This document shows, one piece after another, positions 1-8,605 of a DNA stretch of 64,000 nt. The stretch comes from K189A clade bacterium. GTDB taxonomy: Bacteria; Pseudomonadota; Gammaproteobacteria; Pseudomonadales; Azotimanducaceae. A program made the translations under genes and the position numbers. Where the stretch lies: contig CABZTD010000001.1 of assembly GCA_902528515.1 (NCBI GenBank), positions 1 through 64,000 on the forward strand, read 5' to 3'. The notes beneath the pieces are model-generated. The model saw only the letters and a program-made list of their open reading frames with translations. It had not been told where the DNA came from and did not search any database. The first letter of the stretch is position 1, and every line of letters begins with the position of its first letter.

Positions 1-857
1 ACCGAAGCTACCTGATTGTCCGCAGGCTTCCTTGTACGCGGGTCAATCACGTGATCTACGCGAATGCCGTCTATCTCGCGAAAATTTCGGTAGTCACCAG
101 AGGTCGCAACACCTTGACCGGTTACACTGAGCACGCGCTGTATGGAGCCAAGGCTGCCAGCGACGGGTTTTTCGATACCAATGCGCCAAGGCCGACCTCC
201 AGGACTGGAGCCCACGGTCCGCATCTCACCGCCAATATCCACCATAAAGTCTGTGCAGGATTTAGCGGTCATATACTCCGCTAACTCATCAACACCCAGA
301 CCCTTCGCCAGCGCCGACAAATCAACATAGACACCCCTCGCCTTTTTCCGCGCTGCGCTATTTGCCGCATCGAGCTGCAGTCGTTCCATGCCAACCCAGC
401 GGGCGGCCGAGCGCTGGGCATCTAAGGAGGGTATTTCGACAACCTCGACGGGCCCGAACCCCCACAAATTTACCAAGGGGCCAATAGTCACATCAAACGC
501 ACCCTCGCTCTCTCGCCACACTTGCAAGGCTGCCTGCAGCACAGAAGAAAGGCGCGGCGACAGCGTTTGCCACCTTCCCTCGTCCGCGCGGTTAAACGCA
601 CTGATCTCAGAATCGACAACGTAGGTCGACAGGCTTTGATTAAAACCCTGCAGTAATTCATCCAGCTCTTGTTGGGTTGTTGCACAGTTTTCACTCTCGC
701 GATACTGCACCCGGTAGTAGGTGCCCATGGTGGCGCCCTCAATGCTGCGATAACTCGGTGCCTGATTTTTGTCGGCGTCGCCTCCGCAGGCCGTTAGGAG
801 CAACACTCCAGCCAACAGCATGAGCCATCGTTTTGCACCAAAAATAAGTGTATTCAT
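1..857 (-). CDS. apbE: FAD:protein FMN transferase (ApbE), truncated by window edge
   Basis: ApbE enzymes transfer FMN from FAD onto a threonine of target proteins such as Nqr/Rnf subunits, on the periplasmic side of the inner membrane. Reading the minus strand from an ATG at 857 gives MNTLIFGAK, then a hydrophobic stretch ending in the lipobox LLLTACGG, so it is a predicted lipoprotein. Family motifs follow in order: GATMGTYYRV, FDVTIGPLVNLWGFGP, VDLSALAKGLGVDELA and VATSGDYRNF. The frame is open to the first base of the window, so the C-terminus lies outside; this is why the ORF track omits it. The target flavoprotein operon is probably just off the left edge, but that cannot be seen. Confidence 0.93.
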   Translation of the reverse strand, partial: MNTLIFGAKRWLMLLAGVLLLTACGGDADKNQAPSYRSIEGATMGTYYRVQYRESENCATTQQELDELLQGFNQSLSTYVVDSEISAFNRADEGRWQTLSPRLSSVLQAALQVWRESEGAFDVTIGPLVNLWGFGPVEVVEIPSLDAQRSAARWVGMERLQLDAANSAARKKARGVYVDLSALAKGLGVDELAEYMTAKSCTDFMVDIGGEMRTVGSSPGGRPWRIGIEKPVAGSLGSIQRVLSVTGQGVATSGDYRNFREIDGIRVDHVIDPRTRKPADNQVAS

Positions 858-1090
858 GCGCGCTCGCCGAGTTGGGTCGCCCAGTTTAACGCGCTTGGCA
901 GGCAAATCAGATGGCTAACGAAAATATGACCATGCAGTACCCACAACATTCGCTGTACTTTTGCTAATTCGTACCGCAAAAGGCACCATTTCGTGCTTCG
1001 CAAATATGACGCGGGTTTGAAGCTATTAGCGCAGCCGCCTGCTCGCCAGGACCTACGACTCGCACTGCTTCACAGCATAATAGGAAAGAC
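858..1090. other. Divergent intergenic region apbE / symporter
   Basis: This stretch separates two divergent genes and should hold both promoters. I see no convincing open frame; the 63-aa minus-strand ORF overlapping its right part is a shadow of the symporter start. No clear sigma70 pair or operator was recognised. Confidence 0.5.
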
Positions 1091-2323
1091 ATGAATTCAC
1101 ATTGGTTTGCCCCGCTTATTTTTGCGGCCGCCATTTTCGGCTGGCTTACGGCCACGGCGCTACCCGACGTGGTTTGGCTGGATCAAATCACCCAGCTATT
1201 GCGCACAGCCTTTTTCTCCGCGCTGAAAATGGTGATTGCCCCACTGATCTTTTTTTCACTCATCGCCGGTGTCATGCAGCTTCGCGCCTCCAGCCACATG
1301 GGCCGACTAGGCGGCGTTACCATCGCCTACTACCTCACCACAACCGGCATCGCAGTGCTCATTGGTCTAATCGTCGTGCTGTTCTACCACCCCTGGACAG
1401 CATTTCCGCCTCTGGTCGAAGACCCCAGCGTCCTCGGTGACTTGACGACGCAATCGGCAAGACTGATTGATCCCGGTGACGGTTCAACCTTCAGTCTACT
1501 GAGCACCTTGTTACAGCGCATGCTGATCAATCCCTTCAACGCATTGGCGCAAATGAACGTACTAGGTATTTTGGTAGTGGCAATCTTGTTCGGTCTTGCA
1601 GCCGCTATCACCCTACCCACCGATTCAGCGCTTCCAAAAATCTTTGATGAGCTAGCCCAGATCACCTACAAACTTGCGGGCTGGGTACTTACCACCCTTC
1701 CCATTGGTTTATTCGCCATTACCTTTCAGCTTGCGCAAAGAATCGATTTCTCCACCCTCGCCGCCCTCGGTCAGCTTGTTGGCGTCGTTTTTGGCGCCAC
1801 GCTATTTCACGGCCTTATCGTGCTGCCCGCCATCGCTTGGAGGGTCTCTGGCAAAAACCCGCTGCAGTTTCTGCGCGCAGTGAGCCAGCCCATGGTGACA
1901 GCGTTATTAACCTCCTCTAGCGCCGCCACACTGCCGTTATCGATGCGGACCGCCCAGGAAAAACTGGGTCTAGACCAAGCGCGCAGCGCCTTTGTGCTCC
2001 CCCTTGGCGCTACCGCCAATATGGACGGAACAGCGCTCTTTGAGGGCATCGCCGCAGTGTTCCTGGCCTATATGTTCGGCATCGATCTGGGCACCACCGG
2101 CGTCATCGCCATTTTCCTCGTTGCCATGCTGTCTTCGGTCGGCGCACCAGGCATACCTTCCGGCTCCATGGCGGGGATGCAAATGGTGCTACTAGCGGTG
2201 GGGATACCCCTAGAAGCCATTGGACTGCTGCTGTTAATCGAGCGACCACTGGATACCTTCAGAACCGCAATTAATGTTGAAGGCGATTTAGTGGGCTGCT
2301 TAGTCGCGAAGCGCTTCGCCTAG
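1091..2323 (+). CDS. Dicarboxylate/amino acid:cation symporter (DAACS family)
   Basis: Predicted inner-membrane secondary transporter coupling uptake of dicarboxylates or acidic amino acids to Na+ or H+. The 410-aa product has many hydrophobic segments and the family hallmarks: the serine-rich hairpin TSSSAATLPLSM (about residue 275), the GATANMDGTALFEG motif (about 310) and LSSVGAPGIPSGSM near the second hairpin. Length is normal for GltP/DctA relatives. The ATG at 1091 comes just after TAGGAAAGAC, a usable ribosome site. It is followed after 49 bp by a phosphatase gene on the same strand. The exact substrate cannot be assigned from sequence alone. Confidence 0.92.
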   Translation: MNSHWFAPLIFAAAIFGWLTATALPDVVWLDQITQLLRTAFFSALKMVIAPLIFFSLIAGVMQLRASSHMGRLGGVTIAYYLTTTGIAVLIGLIVVLFYHPWTAFPPLVEDPSVLGDLTTQSARLIDPGDGSTFSLLSTLLQRMLINPFNALAQMNVLGILVVAILFGLAAAITLPTDSALPKIFDELAQITYKLAGWVLTTLPIGLFAITFQLAQRIDFSTLAALGQLVGVVFGATLFHGLIVLPAIAWRVSGKNPLQFLRAVSQPMVTALLTSSSAATLPLSMRTAQEKLGLDQARSAFVLPLGATANMDGTALFEGIAAVFLAYMFGIDLGTTGVIAIFLVAMLSSVGAPGIPSGSMAGMQMVLLAVGIPLEAIGLLLLIERPLDTFRTAINVEGDLVGCLVAKRFA

Positions 2324-2372
2324 TAACCAGAACCGAAATCACAAAAACGACGACAAAAAGAGAGGCAACGCT

Positions 2373-2996
2373 ATGGCCCCAAGGCTGTTATTGCTCAGAC
2401 ACGGACAAATTACCGCCAATCGAGTTGGTCGCTGGCACGGCTCCACGGATAGTCCGCTGACACTGCGCGGACGCTGGCAGGCTTGGCGCACAGGGCGATA
2501 CCTGAGCAAAAACGAGAATTTGGCCGCGGTTTATACGAGCCCACTGCAGCGCTGCCGACATACCGGCGCATTAGCAGCACCGGCATCCATAGCGAACCAC
2601 AAAGTCGAAAACGGTCTTGCCGAGATGTCTATTGGTGATTGGGAGAACGAGCGCTTTGAGCATCTGAATCGTAAGCGAAATTTAATCGAACGGTTAAACA
2701 AAGACATAAACTGGGCCCCACCCAAAGGCGAGGGTCTGGCCACGGTCGCCGCCCGCATGCGAGAAAGCCTTGAATGTATCAGCGCGGCTCATGGGGATGA
2801 AGAAACCGTGCTGGTAGTCAGCCACGGAGCCGCCATGGCCGTTGCACTTGGCGAGTTGGTACACGGCCACCCCACGGAATGGGCGCGATATCATTTTGCC
2901 AACTGCAGCCTGACACAGTTGCGATTGAGTGATGACGGTGAGCCTGCACAGCTGATTGATTTCAACAGTTATGCACACCGGCTGCCCTTCAGTTAA
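2373..2996 (+). CDS. Histidine phosphatase family protein (phosphoglycerate mutase-like)
   Basis: The N-terminus LLLRHGQITANRVGRWHG carries the catalytic RHG histidine, and VVSHGAAMAVALGEL near residue 150 supplies the second histidine, as in phosphoglycerate-mutase-like phosphatases. At 207 aa it is the usual length for small cytosolic members (CobC, GpmB, SixA relatives). AGAGAGGCAACGCT precedes the ATG and is a good ribosome site. The neighbours (transporter upstream, crotonase downstream) do not point to cobalamin or glycolysis, so the substrate stays open. The stop lies 46 bp before the crotonase start, suggesting one transcript with genes on both sides. Confidence 0.88.
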   Translation: MAPRLLLLRHGQITANRVGRWHGSTDSPLTLRGRWQAWRTGRYLSKNENLAAVYTSPLQRCRHTGALAAPASIANHKVENGLAEMSIGDWENERFEHLNRKRNLIERLNKDINWAPPKGEGLATVAARMRESLECISAAHGDEETVLVVSHGAAMAVALGELVHGHPTEWARYHFANCSLTQLRLSDDGEPAQLIDFNSYAHRLPFS

Positions 2997-3042
2997 AGTC
3001 GGGTGGAAGCTGAGACAAACTGCGCAAGGGAGGAGAACGCAA

Positions 3043-3813
3043 ATGGGTGAATATTCTATTGTTGAAAAAGCCGATCACATACTGACAGTGCGCATCAATC
3101 GACCAGATCGATTGAATGCCCTACACCCGCCGGCTAATGCCGAACTCGGCGAAGTATTTGATGATTTTGCTGCGGACGACGACATGTGGGTCGCCATCAT
3201 TACCGGCGAGGGTCGGGGCTTCAGCGCCGGCAATGACCTACGTTACCAAGCAGAGGGCGGCGAGCGTGTACCCACACCCCGCGGCTTCGGTGGACTTACC
3301 TCGCGCTTTGATATGACCAAGCCCGTGATCGCAGCAGTAAACGGTGTCGCTATGGGTGGCGGCTTTGAAATAGCGCTAGCCTGCGATTTGATCATCGCAT
3401 CTGAAAACGCCAAGTTCGCACTACCAGAGCCCAAGGTTGGCCTCGCCGCCCGGGCGGGCGGGTTGAACCGACTGCCGCGTCAAATTGGCCCGAAGCGAGC
3501 GTTGGGCATGATTTTGACCGGTCGCCACGTCAGCCCGGAAGAAGGCAAAGAACTTGGTTTTGTGAACGATGTGGTATCCCACGATGCGCTGATGAATGCC
3601 GCCATGGACTGGGCCAAGCAGATCTGCGTCTGTGCTCCACTCTCCATTCGTGCCAGCAAAGACGTCGTGTACAAGAGCCTCGACAGCGCGTCGCTGCAGG
3701 ACGCCATGGAAGGCAAGTACGATTCAGTGAAGGCCATGGTCAAAAGTGAAGACTTCATCGAAGGTCCAAAGGCCTTTGCCGAAAAGCGTGCACCCAATTG
3801 GCAGGGTAAGTAG
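3043..3813 (+). CDS. Enoyl-CoA hydratase/isomerase (crotonase) family protein
   Basis: A 256-aa crotonase-fold enzyme, probably acting on an acyl-CoA in fatty or branched acid breakdown. The two oxyanion-hole segments are visible as GEGRGFSAGNDLRYQ and NGVAMGGGFEIALACDLI, followed by ALPEPKVGLAARAGGLNRLP. The ORF track begins at 2956 inside the phosphatase; I chose the ATG at 3043 because GGGAGGAGAACGCAA stands directly before it and because MGEYSIVEKADHILTVRIN is a normal family N-terminus. The acidic residue common in hydratases at the second active-site position is not obvious, so hydratase against isomerase activity is undecided. Confidence 0.9.
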   Translation: MGEYSIVEKADHILTVRINRPDRLNALHPPANAELGEVFDDFAADDDMWVAIITGEGRGFSAGNDLRYQAEGGERVPTPRGFGGLTSRFDMTKPVIAAVNGVAMGGGFEIALACDLIIASENAKFALPEPKVGLAARAGGLNRLPRQIGPKRALGMILTGRHVSPEEGKELGFVNDVVSHDALMNAAMDWAKQICVCAPLSIRASKDVVYKSLDSASLQDAMEGKYDSVKAMVKSEDFIEGPKAFAEKRAPNWQGK

Positions 3814-3857
3814 CCGGCGGCCTGATTTAGCTGCGTGCAAGAAAAGAGGGATAAACC

Positions 3858-4259
3858 ATGTTGAAAGTAACCCACCGAGACCTAATCGACCGCGCACTTG
3901 CAGAGGTTGACACTCTGGATTTAGACGACGCGATCGCGCTACTCGAAGACGATGACACAGTCTTTGTTGACCTGCGCGACCCGCGGGAATTGGAACGCGA
4001 AGGCAAGGTGCCCAATGCTTTTCACGCACCACGGGGCATGCTGGAATTCTGGGTAGACCCATCGTCGCCCTACCACAAAGAGGTATTCGCCTCGGGCAAA
4101 CGACTGGTTTTTTACTGCCAAAGCGGATGGCGCTCGGCGCTGGCTACCAAGGCGGTACAAGACATGGGGCTCGAGCGTGTTTGTCACATAGGCGATGGCT
4201 ACCGGGGCTGGAAAGACAGCGGGGCTGATATCGAAAACGTCGAACCAAGACGTCGATAG
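3858..4259 (+). CDS. Rhodanese-like domain protein
   Basis: Single-domain sulfurtransferase of 133 aa. The active-site loop CQSGWRSALA with its cysteine lies near residue 92, and the N-terminal half has DDTVFVDLRDPRELEREGKV, the CH2-type rhodanese motif. The end motif VCHIGDGYRGWKDSG is also typical. No signal peptide is present, so it is cytosolic. It starts 45 bp after the crotonase stop, with AAGAGAGGGATAAACC before the ATG, so co-transcription is likely. Small rhodaneses of this kind carry persulfide sulfur; the acceptor here is unknown. Confidence 0.9.
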   Translation: MLKVTHRDLIDRALAEVDTLDLDDAIALLEDDDTVFVDLRDPRELEREGKVPNAFHAPRGMLEFWVDPSSPYHKEVFASGKRLVFYCQSGWRSALATKAVQDMGLERVCHIGDGYRGWKDSGADIENVEPRRR

Positions 4260-4296
4260 CCCCTAGCTCAAGGGGCTGGCACATATTGGGGTAGTC

Positions 4297-4896
4297 ATGG
4301 TGCTGCTGATTCACATACTCGCCTTCTGCGGCGGCTTCGTCATTATGTCCATGGAGCTGTTGGGTGGGCGCATCCTTGCCCCCTACTTCGGCAGCGGCGT
4401 ATACGTGTGGGGCAGCATTATTACAGTTTTTATGCTCTCACTGTCACTCGGCTACCTGCTGGGCGGCAGGCTATCGGTCAACAACCCGTCGCTACAGCGC
4501 TTCGCCGCGATATTCGCGCTGGGTGCGGTACTACTCTACCCGCTGATACTGTTCGCAGAACCGGTCATGGAATTTATCTTCCTGCGCATAGAAGACCCAC
4601 GCTACGGATCGCTAATGGCATCCGCGTTCTTGTTCATTTTGCCGACGGTGATACTGGGCATGATTTCGCCTTACTCGGTTAGGCTGCTGGTGACGAAGGT
4701 GGAGGAAAGCGGGCAAGTCGCGGGAACACTGTATTTCGTTTCAACCCTGGGCAGCGCCATCGGCACGCTGATGACCTCGTTCTACTTCATCTTGTGGTTT
4801 GAGGTGAATACAGTGCTGACATTGTTGACGGTGGTTTTATTAATGGTAGCAGGCGTGGCGATGTTGGCGGCCAGGCGGCCCTCAGAAAGTCGATAA
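4297..4896 (+). CDS. Membrane half of a spermidine-synthase-like system
   Basis: The 199-aa protein is almost wholly hydrophobic, with about six predicted membrane segments. Its start, CGGFVIMSMELLGGRILAPY followed by FGSGVYVWGS, is the signature of the membrane domain normally fused in front of a spermidine-synthase-like methyltransferase fold. PTVILGMISPYSVRLL and GTLYFVSTLGSAIGTL are further family motifs. Here the protein ends after the membrane part, and the matching soluble half lies at 6080-7024 on the same strand. The function of these fused proteins is not established; true spermidine synthesis is doubtful. It follows the rhodanese gene by 37 bp. Confidence 0.85.
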   Translation: MVLLIHILAFCGGFVIMSMELLGGRILAPYFGSGVYVWGSIITVFMLSLSLGYLLGGRLSVNNPSLQRFAAIFALGAVLLYPLILFAEPVMEFIFLRIEDPRYGSLMASAFLFILPTVILGMISPYSVRLLVTKVEESGQVAGTLYFVSTLGSAIGTLMTSFYFILWFEVNTVLTLLTVVLLMVAGVAMLAARRPSESR

Positions 4897-5437
4897 CCTC
4901 TCTCGACTTTTATCTATTTGGTCAGGCCTCTCCAATGTTCTTTCAAACTCGCTTATCAACCGCGCCGTCACCTCAATCTCTAGCCCCATTGCACCCTACA
5001 GCAGAACAGCAAGATTCAAATCGAGTTTGTTGGGAAAAATGTAGTGCACTCTGATGATGTCATCCACACTGCCGCTTGCAGGGCCGTTTTAATGTTTTGA
5101 AAGCAAAGCTCCTTCTTAACTTAGGGATAAGGTGAAATAGCCATGGTGTAGTAGTCGAAGCCCGTGGTGTCTGAAACGAAAACATTATCGCCGTCTACAG
5201 CAGCGCGGAAATGACCGATGTTGTTTTCAAATGCCGAACCGGTGGATATCCATTGCCTGACAAAGTTGTCTTACTCGCTGGAGTATGAAGTGATTGCGGG
5301 GAAGACTAAGCCGATCGCCGCATGATGTGATCGAACATGCGGGTCTGTGGCCAGTAAGTGAAGGCTGTATTCGCTTTCTGCGAGTGATTCCACAGTCGTG
5401 AGCCAGTAAATGTAAGCTATGCTGCAGCACTCCGGCG
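4897..5437. other. Gene-poor spacer with decayed coding remnant
   Basis: About 540 bp between the membrane protein and the 109-aa gene. No intact gene is supported. The 67-aa minus-strand ORF at 5227-5430 has a composition unlike a protein. A minus-strand fragment at 5121-5270 reads like the end of a real protein and is listed separately. Confidence 0.5.
5121..5270 (-). pseudogene. C-terminal remnant of a lost secreted-type protein
   Basis: The minus strand reads DNFVRQWISTGSAFENNIGH, then FRAAVDGDNVFVSDTTGFDY, and ends YYTMAISPYP before a TAA. The composition (many G, D, T, aromatic residues) resembles the end of a folded exported protein rather than chance. It has no start codon and an in-frame stop immediately upstream, so it is read as a decayed fragment. 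Family unknown. Confidence 0.35.
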
Positions 5438-5767
5438 CTACTCTTTTTTCAACCGCCCCGATAGCCTCAACAACTGCACATTCACCTCTTTCAACAGCGC
5501 CACATAGCCTTCGCTGGCCTTGAAGAATTCGTTGAGCTGCATTTCGGCGAGGTTTTCGTTGCCAAAGATCGGATGGTCGCTGGGAATGTCATCGAAGAAA
5601 GCCTGATCCTCGTGCCTAACCGAGGCGACTCTTGAGGACAACTGAAACACCCGGCGACCCAGCTTTACCAACTGTTGCTTGGTATCTGCCAGATCGTCCG
5701 CGAGGGTTTGCGCGGTCTCCTCCTCGAGTGGAGGAGGGGTGTTGCCGCTATTAGATAGATTAGTCAT
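5438..5767 (-). CDS. Hypothetical protein, predicted helical/coiled-coil, 109 aa
   Basis: I do not recognise a family. The protein is acidic at the start (PPPLEEETAQTLADDLADTK) and then looks helical with heptad-like spacing in LVKLGRRVFQLSSRVASVR and in the C-terminal LKEVNVQLLRLSGRLKKE, so a small coiled-coil protein is likely. It has no signal peptide or membrane segment. Codon use looks coding and the minus-strand alternatives are poor. The ribosome site before the ATG is weak (AAGATC). It stands alone, opposite in direction to the two spermidine-synthase-like genes that flank it, as if inserted between them. Confidence 0.6.
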   Translation of the reverse strand: MTNLSNSGNTPPPLEEETAQTLADDLADTKQQLVKLGRRVFQLSSRVASVRHEDQAFFDDIPSDHPIFGNENLAEMQLNEFFKASEGYVALLKEVNVQLLRLSGRLKKE

Positions 5768-6079
5768 GTATTTGATCTTGTTGCGTATGCACTTTTTCTA
5801 ACGCGGTGATCCATGCTTTATCCTGAAGTGAAGTGGCAGAGGTGCTAGCGGCTATTCGTCAACTAGTTTGCAGTCACCTTTAGAGCTTTTCCCCAAACTT
5901 AAGATTGGTAGCCAACGTCAGTATTTACTCCTGCAATGCATTAGTCATCTCAAAATCAACAACGATATCCGTAACGACTGCCTTTGCGCCAAATCCTCCG
6001 TCCCAGAGAGCAACTGTGTTGGTAATCGAAGATGAGTCGCATAGAGTAGCCACATCACTCGGCCAACCAAGAGATTTCG
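5768..6079. other. Spacer upstream of the soluble spermidine-synthase-like gene
   Basis: About 310 bp without an accepted gene. The minus-strand 66-aa ORF (5925-6125) contains ILELGVFDASKSLGWPSDV and ends IVVDFEMTNALQE; it could be a fragment of a former gene but overlaps the start of the next gene, so it is not called. No promoter was recognised with confidence. Confidence 0.4.
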
Positions 6080-7024
6080 ATGCATCGAACACGCCCAGCT
6101 CCAAGATGTTGGATCGGAACAACATTCGCCTTACTCGCGTTTACGTTGTCAATTCCCGGCTACGCCAAAGTCCTGCATGAAGAACGCTCGGTCTACACCC
6201 GCATCATCGTGGAAGACGAGCGTAATCTGCGCTGTCTGAAGTTCACGCTGGTCCGTGAAAACAGCCGACAAACCTGTATGGACCGCAACAATCCGCAGCG
6301 ACTCGTGTTCGACTACGCCAAGATGACCCTGTCTGCTCTGCTGCTGAAACCTGACCCAAAGCGCATTTTGATCATTGGCCTCGGCGGAGGCACCCTTCCC
6401 ATGGCCCTGCGGGATATTCTGCCCAGCACGGTTATTGACACGGTGGAGATTGACGAGGCCGTCGTGCGGGTGGCGAAGCGATTCTTTGACTTTGCTGAAG
6501 ATGACCAAAATCGAGTCTATGTTCAGGATGCCCGGGTGTTCGGTAAGCGCGCGGCGCTGCGCGGCGAGCAGTACGACCTTATTATTCTCGACGCCTTCGA
6601 CGGTGAATACATTCCCGAGCACCTGATGACCATCGAGTTTCTTGGCGAGATGCGAGACTTGCTCAGCGACGATGGGGTGCTGGTCGCCAATACCTTTGCC
6701 AGCAGCAAGCTCTACGACTATGAATCGGCGACCTATGCCGAAGCATTTGGTGGTTTCTTGAATTTTCGTCTGCCAACTTCGGGCAATCGCGTGATCTTGG
6801 TGCCTCAGGCAAAGCTCCACATTGATGCACGAACCCCCCTGGATCGCAAAAACCTCCGGGCCAACGCCGACGCCTTAGAGGTGCCCATGGCACCTTACGA
6901 CATACCGCTAAAGCGATACGTAGGCACCCTGCTGTCGCTGAGCGGGCAAAAGCCGGATTGGAATAGCCGCATTCGCCCGCTGACTGATCAATTTTCGCCA
7001 GCGAACGTGCTTCAAAGTCAGTGA
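6080..7024 (+). CDS. Spermidine-synthase-like methyltransferase-fold protein, exported
   Basis: Soluble half of the spermidine-synthase-like pair. The N-terminus holds a signal-like stretch (FALLAFTLSIPGYA), then a small beta domain, then the Rossmann motif ILIIGLGGGTLPMALRDILP with an acidic strand end VDTVEIDEAVV and the gate-loop region YDLIILDAFDGEYIPEHL. That last motif resembles the catalytic DAF/DSF of aminopropyltransferases. At 314 aa it has the normal length for the C-terminal part of fused membrane/spermidine-synthase proteins. The start at 6080 follows AAGAGATTTCG; the exact start is uncertain. The putrescine-binding residues cannot be checked by eye. Confidence 0.82.
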   Translation: MHRTRPAPRCWIGTTFALLAFTLSIPGYAKVLHEERSVYTRIIVEDERNLRCLKFTLVRENSRQTCMDRNNPQRLVFDYAKMTLSALLLKPDPKRILIIGLGGGTLPMALRDILPSTVIDTVEIDEAVVRVAKRFFDFAEDDQNRVYVQDARVFGKRAALRGEQYDLIILDAFDGEYIPEHLMTIEFLGEMRDLLSDDGVLVANTFASSKLYDYESATYAEAFGGFLNFRLPTSGNRVILVPQAKLHIDARTPLDRKNLRANADALEVPMAPYDIPLKRYVGTLLSLSGQKPDWNSRIRPLTDQFSPANVLQSQ

Positions 7025-7033
7025 GATTGCGCG

Positions 7034-8557
7034 TTACTGGTTGGCCCAATATTCGTCTTTCAGCAGCCGCTTGTACAGCTTGCCAGTTGGGTGGCGCGGC
7101 AGCTCATCCCTGAAGTCGATACTGCGCGGGCACTTGATGCTCGACAGTTGGGAGCGGCAATAATCTAGCAGCTCTACTTCCATCTCCGGCGTACCAAGGG
7201 CCGGAGCTTTAAGCTGCACAACCCCTTTCACTTCCTCGCCAAAGTCGGGGTTAGGTACCCCAAATACCGCCACATCAACCACGGCGTCGTGGGTGATGAG
7301 CGCGTTCTCCGCTTCTTGAGGGTAAATGTTAACACCGCCGGAAATAATCATGAAATGCTTGCGGTCGGTCAGGTATAGGTAGCCGTCTTCGTCGAGATAA
7401 CCGACGTCGCCCAAGGTTGACCAACCCTGAGGGTGCCGCGAATCGTTGGTTTTACCTTCGTCTTTATAGTATTCGAAGGTTCCGCCTCCGCCCATGAATA
7501 TGGTGCCGGACTCACCAACGGGGACTTCTTCGCCGTGCTCATCGCAGATATGCAGTTCACAGGTCAGCGGCTTGCCCACCGAGCCTTTGTGCGCCAGCCA
7601 TTCTTCGGAGTTGAGCTGCACGAAACCGTTTCCCTCGGTGCCCGCGTAGTACTCGTAAATCACCGGACCCCACCAGTCGATCATCTGTTCCTTAATCGGA
7701 ATGGGGCATGGCGCTGCAGCATGAATAGCACACTGCAGCGAGCTTACATCGTATTTGAGGCGCACGACTTCTGGCAGTTTGAGCATGCGTACGAACATGG
7801 TGGGTACCCACTGGCTGTGGGTGATTTTGTAGCGTTCGATGCATTCCAGCGCGAATTCGGCTTCAAAGTGCCCCATGACTACCACAGGCACACCGGTGCG
7901 AATGCAGTTCATAGTGAAGGCGAGTGGTGCTGCATGGTAGAGGGGGGCCGGAGACAAATAGATAGAGTCCGCTCTCGCGCCGTAAAGCACCTTGAGTAAG
8001 TCAACGCCCTCGTCCTCCCCGTAAGCTTGTTCCGGCAGCGGTCGCTTAACGCCCTTGGGGTAGCCCGTAGTGCCAGACGAGTAAAGCATGGCCGCGCCCT
8101 CGCATTGATCCGCAATAGGCTGGTCTGACATGGCGGCAATGGCATCTTCCCAGCTCGAGAAACCGTCGATGGTGCCGTCGAGCATATAGCACTGCTCGAC
8201 GATCGGCATTTTGCCCACTAAAGGCTCCACTACTTCTTTGCGGGCATGAGAGGTAATAAATACCCGCGCCTCGCAGTTGTTCACAATGTAGTCCACCTCG
8301 GCTTGCTGGAGCCGCCAGCTGATGGCGGTGTAGTAAATGCCGGCGCGCTGTGCTGCCCAGCAAATCTGGAAAAAGCGCGGGTGATTCTCGAGCAAGATAG
8401 CGATATGGTCACCGCGTTGAAGCCCAAGCGCGCGAAACAGCTGGGCACCTTGGTTAGCAGTGGCTTCCAGCTGAGCAAAGGTGACCCTGTCACCTGTCTC
8501 GGCCATGATATAAGCCGGCTTATTCGGATGGGTGGCAGCTATATCTGCTGGACTCAT
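7034..8557 (-). CDS. Acyl-CoA synthetase (AMP-binding, fatty-acyl type)
   Basis: Class I adenylate-forming enzyme of 507 aa that activates a carboxylic acid to its acyl-CoA through an acyl-AMP. The P-loop-like motif LYSSGTTGYPKGVKRP is near residue 170, YEYYAGTEGNGF near 305, STLGDVGYLDEDGYLYLTDR near 395, and the end has the usual PRHPTGKLYKRLLKDE with the catalytic lysine. The ATG at 8557 has GGGGAGAAATAA before it. It converges with the spermidine-synthase-like gene (10 bp gap). Chain length of the acid cannot be read; general fatty or branched acids fit the many related genes in the window. Confidence 0.92.
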   Translation of the reverse strand: MSPADIAATHPNKPAYIMAETGDRVTFAQLEATANQGAQLFRALGLQRGDHIAILLENHPRFFQICWAAQRAGIYYTAISWRLQQAEVDYIVNNCEARVFITSHARKEVVEPLVGKMPIVEQCYMLDGTIDGFSSWEDAIAAMSDQPIADQCEGAAMLYSSGTTGYPKGVKRPLPEQAYGEDEGVDLLKVLYGARADSIYLSPAPLYHAAPLAFTMNCIRTGVPVVVMGHFEAEFALECIERYKITHSQWVPTMFVRMLKLPEVVRLKYDVSSLQCAIHAAAPCPIPIKEQMIDWWGPVIYEYYAGTEGNGFVQLNSEEWLAHKGSVGKPLTCELHICDEHGEEVPVGESGTIFMGGGGTFEYYKDEGKTNDSRHPQGWSTLGDVGYLDEDGYLYLTDRKHFMIISGGVNIYPQEAENALITHDAVVDVAVFGVPNPDFGEEVKGVVQLKAPALGTPEMEVELLDYCRSQLSSIKCPRSIDFRDELPRHPTGKLYKRLLKDEYWANQ

Positions 8558-8605
8558 TTATTTCTCCCCAAAATAGTTCGTCTTTTCGTGCTTCGTCAGC
8601 CTTTG

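Noticed and set aside
6149-6820. 223-aa minus-strand ORF
   Set aside because: It is the antisense shadow of the spermidine-synthase-like gene, whose motifs are clear.
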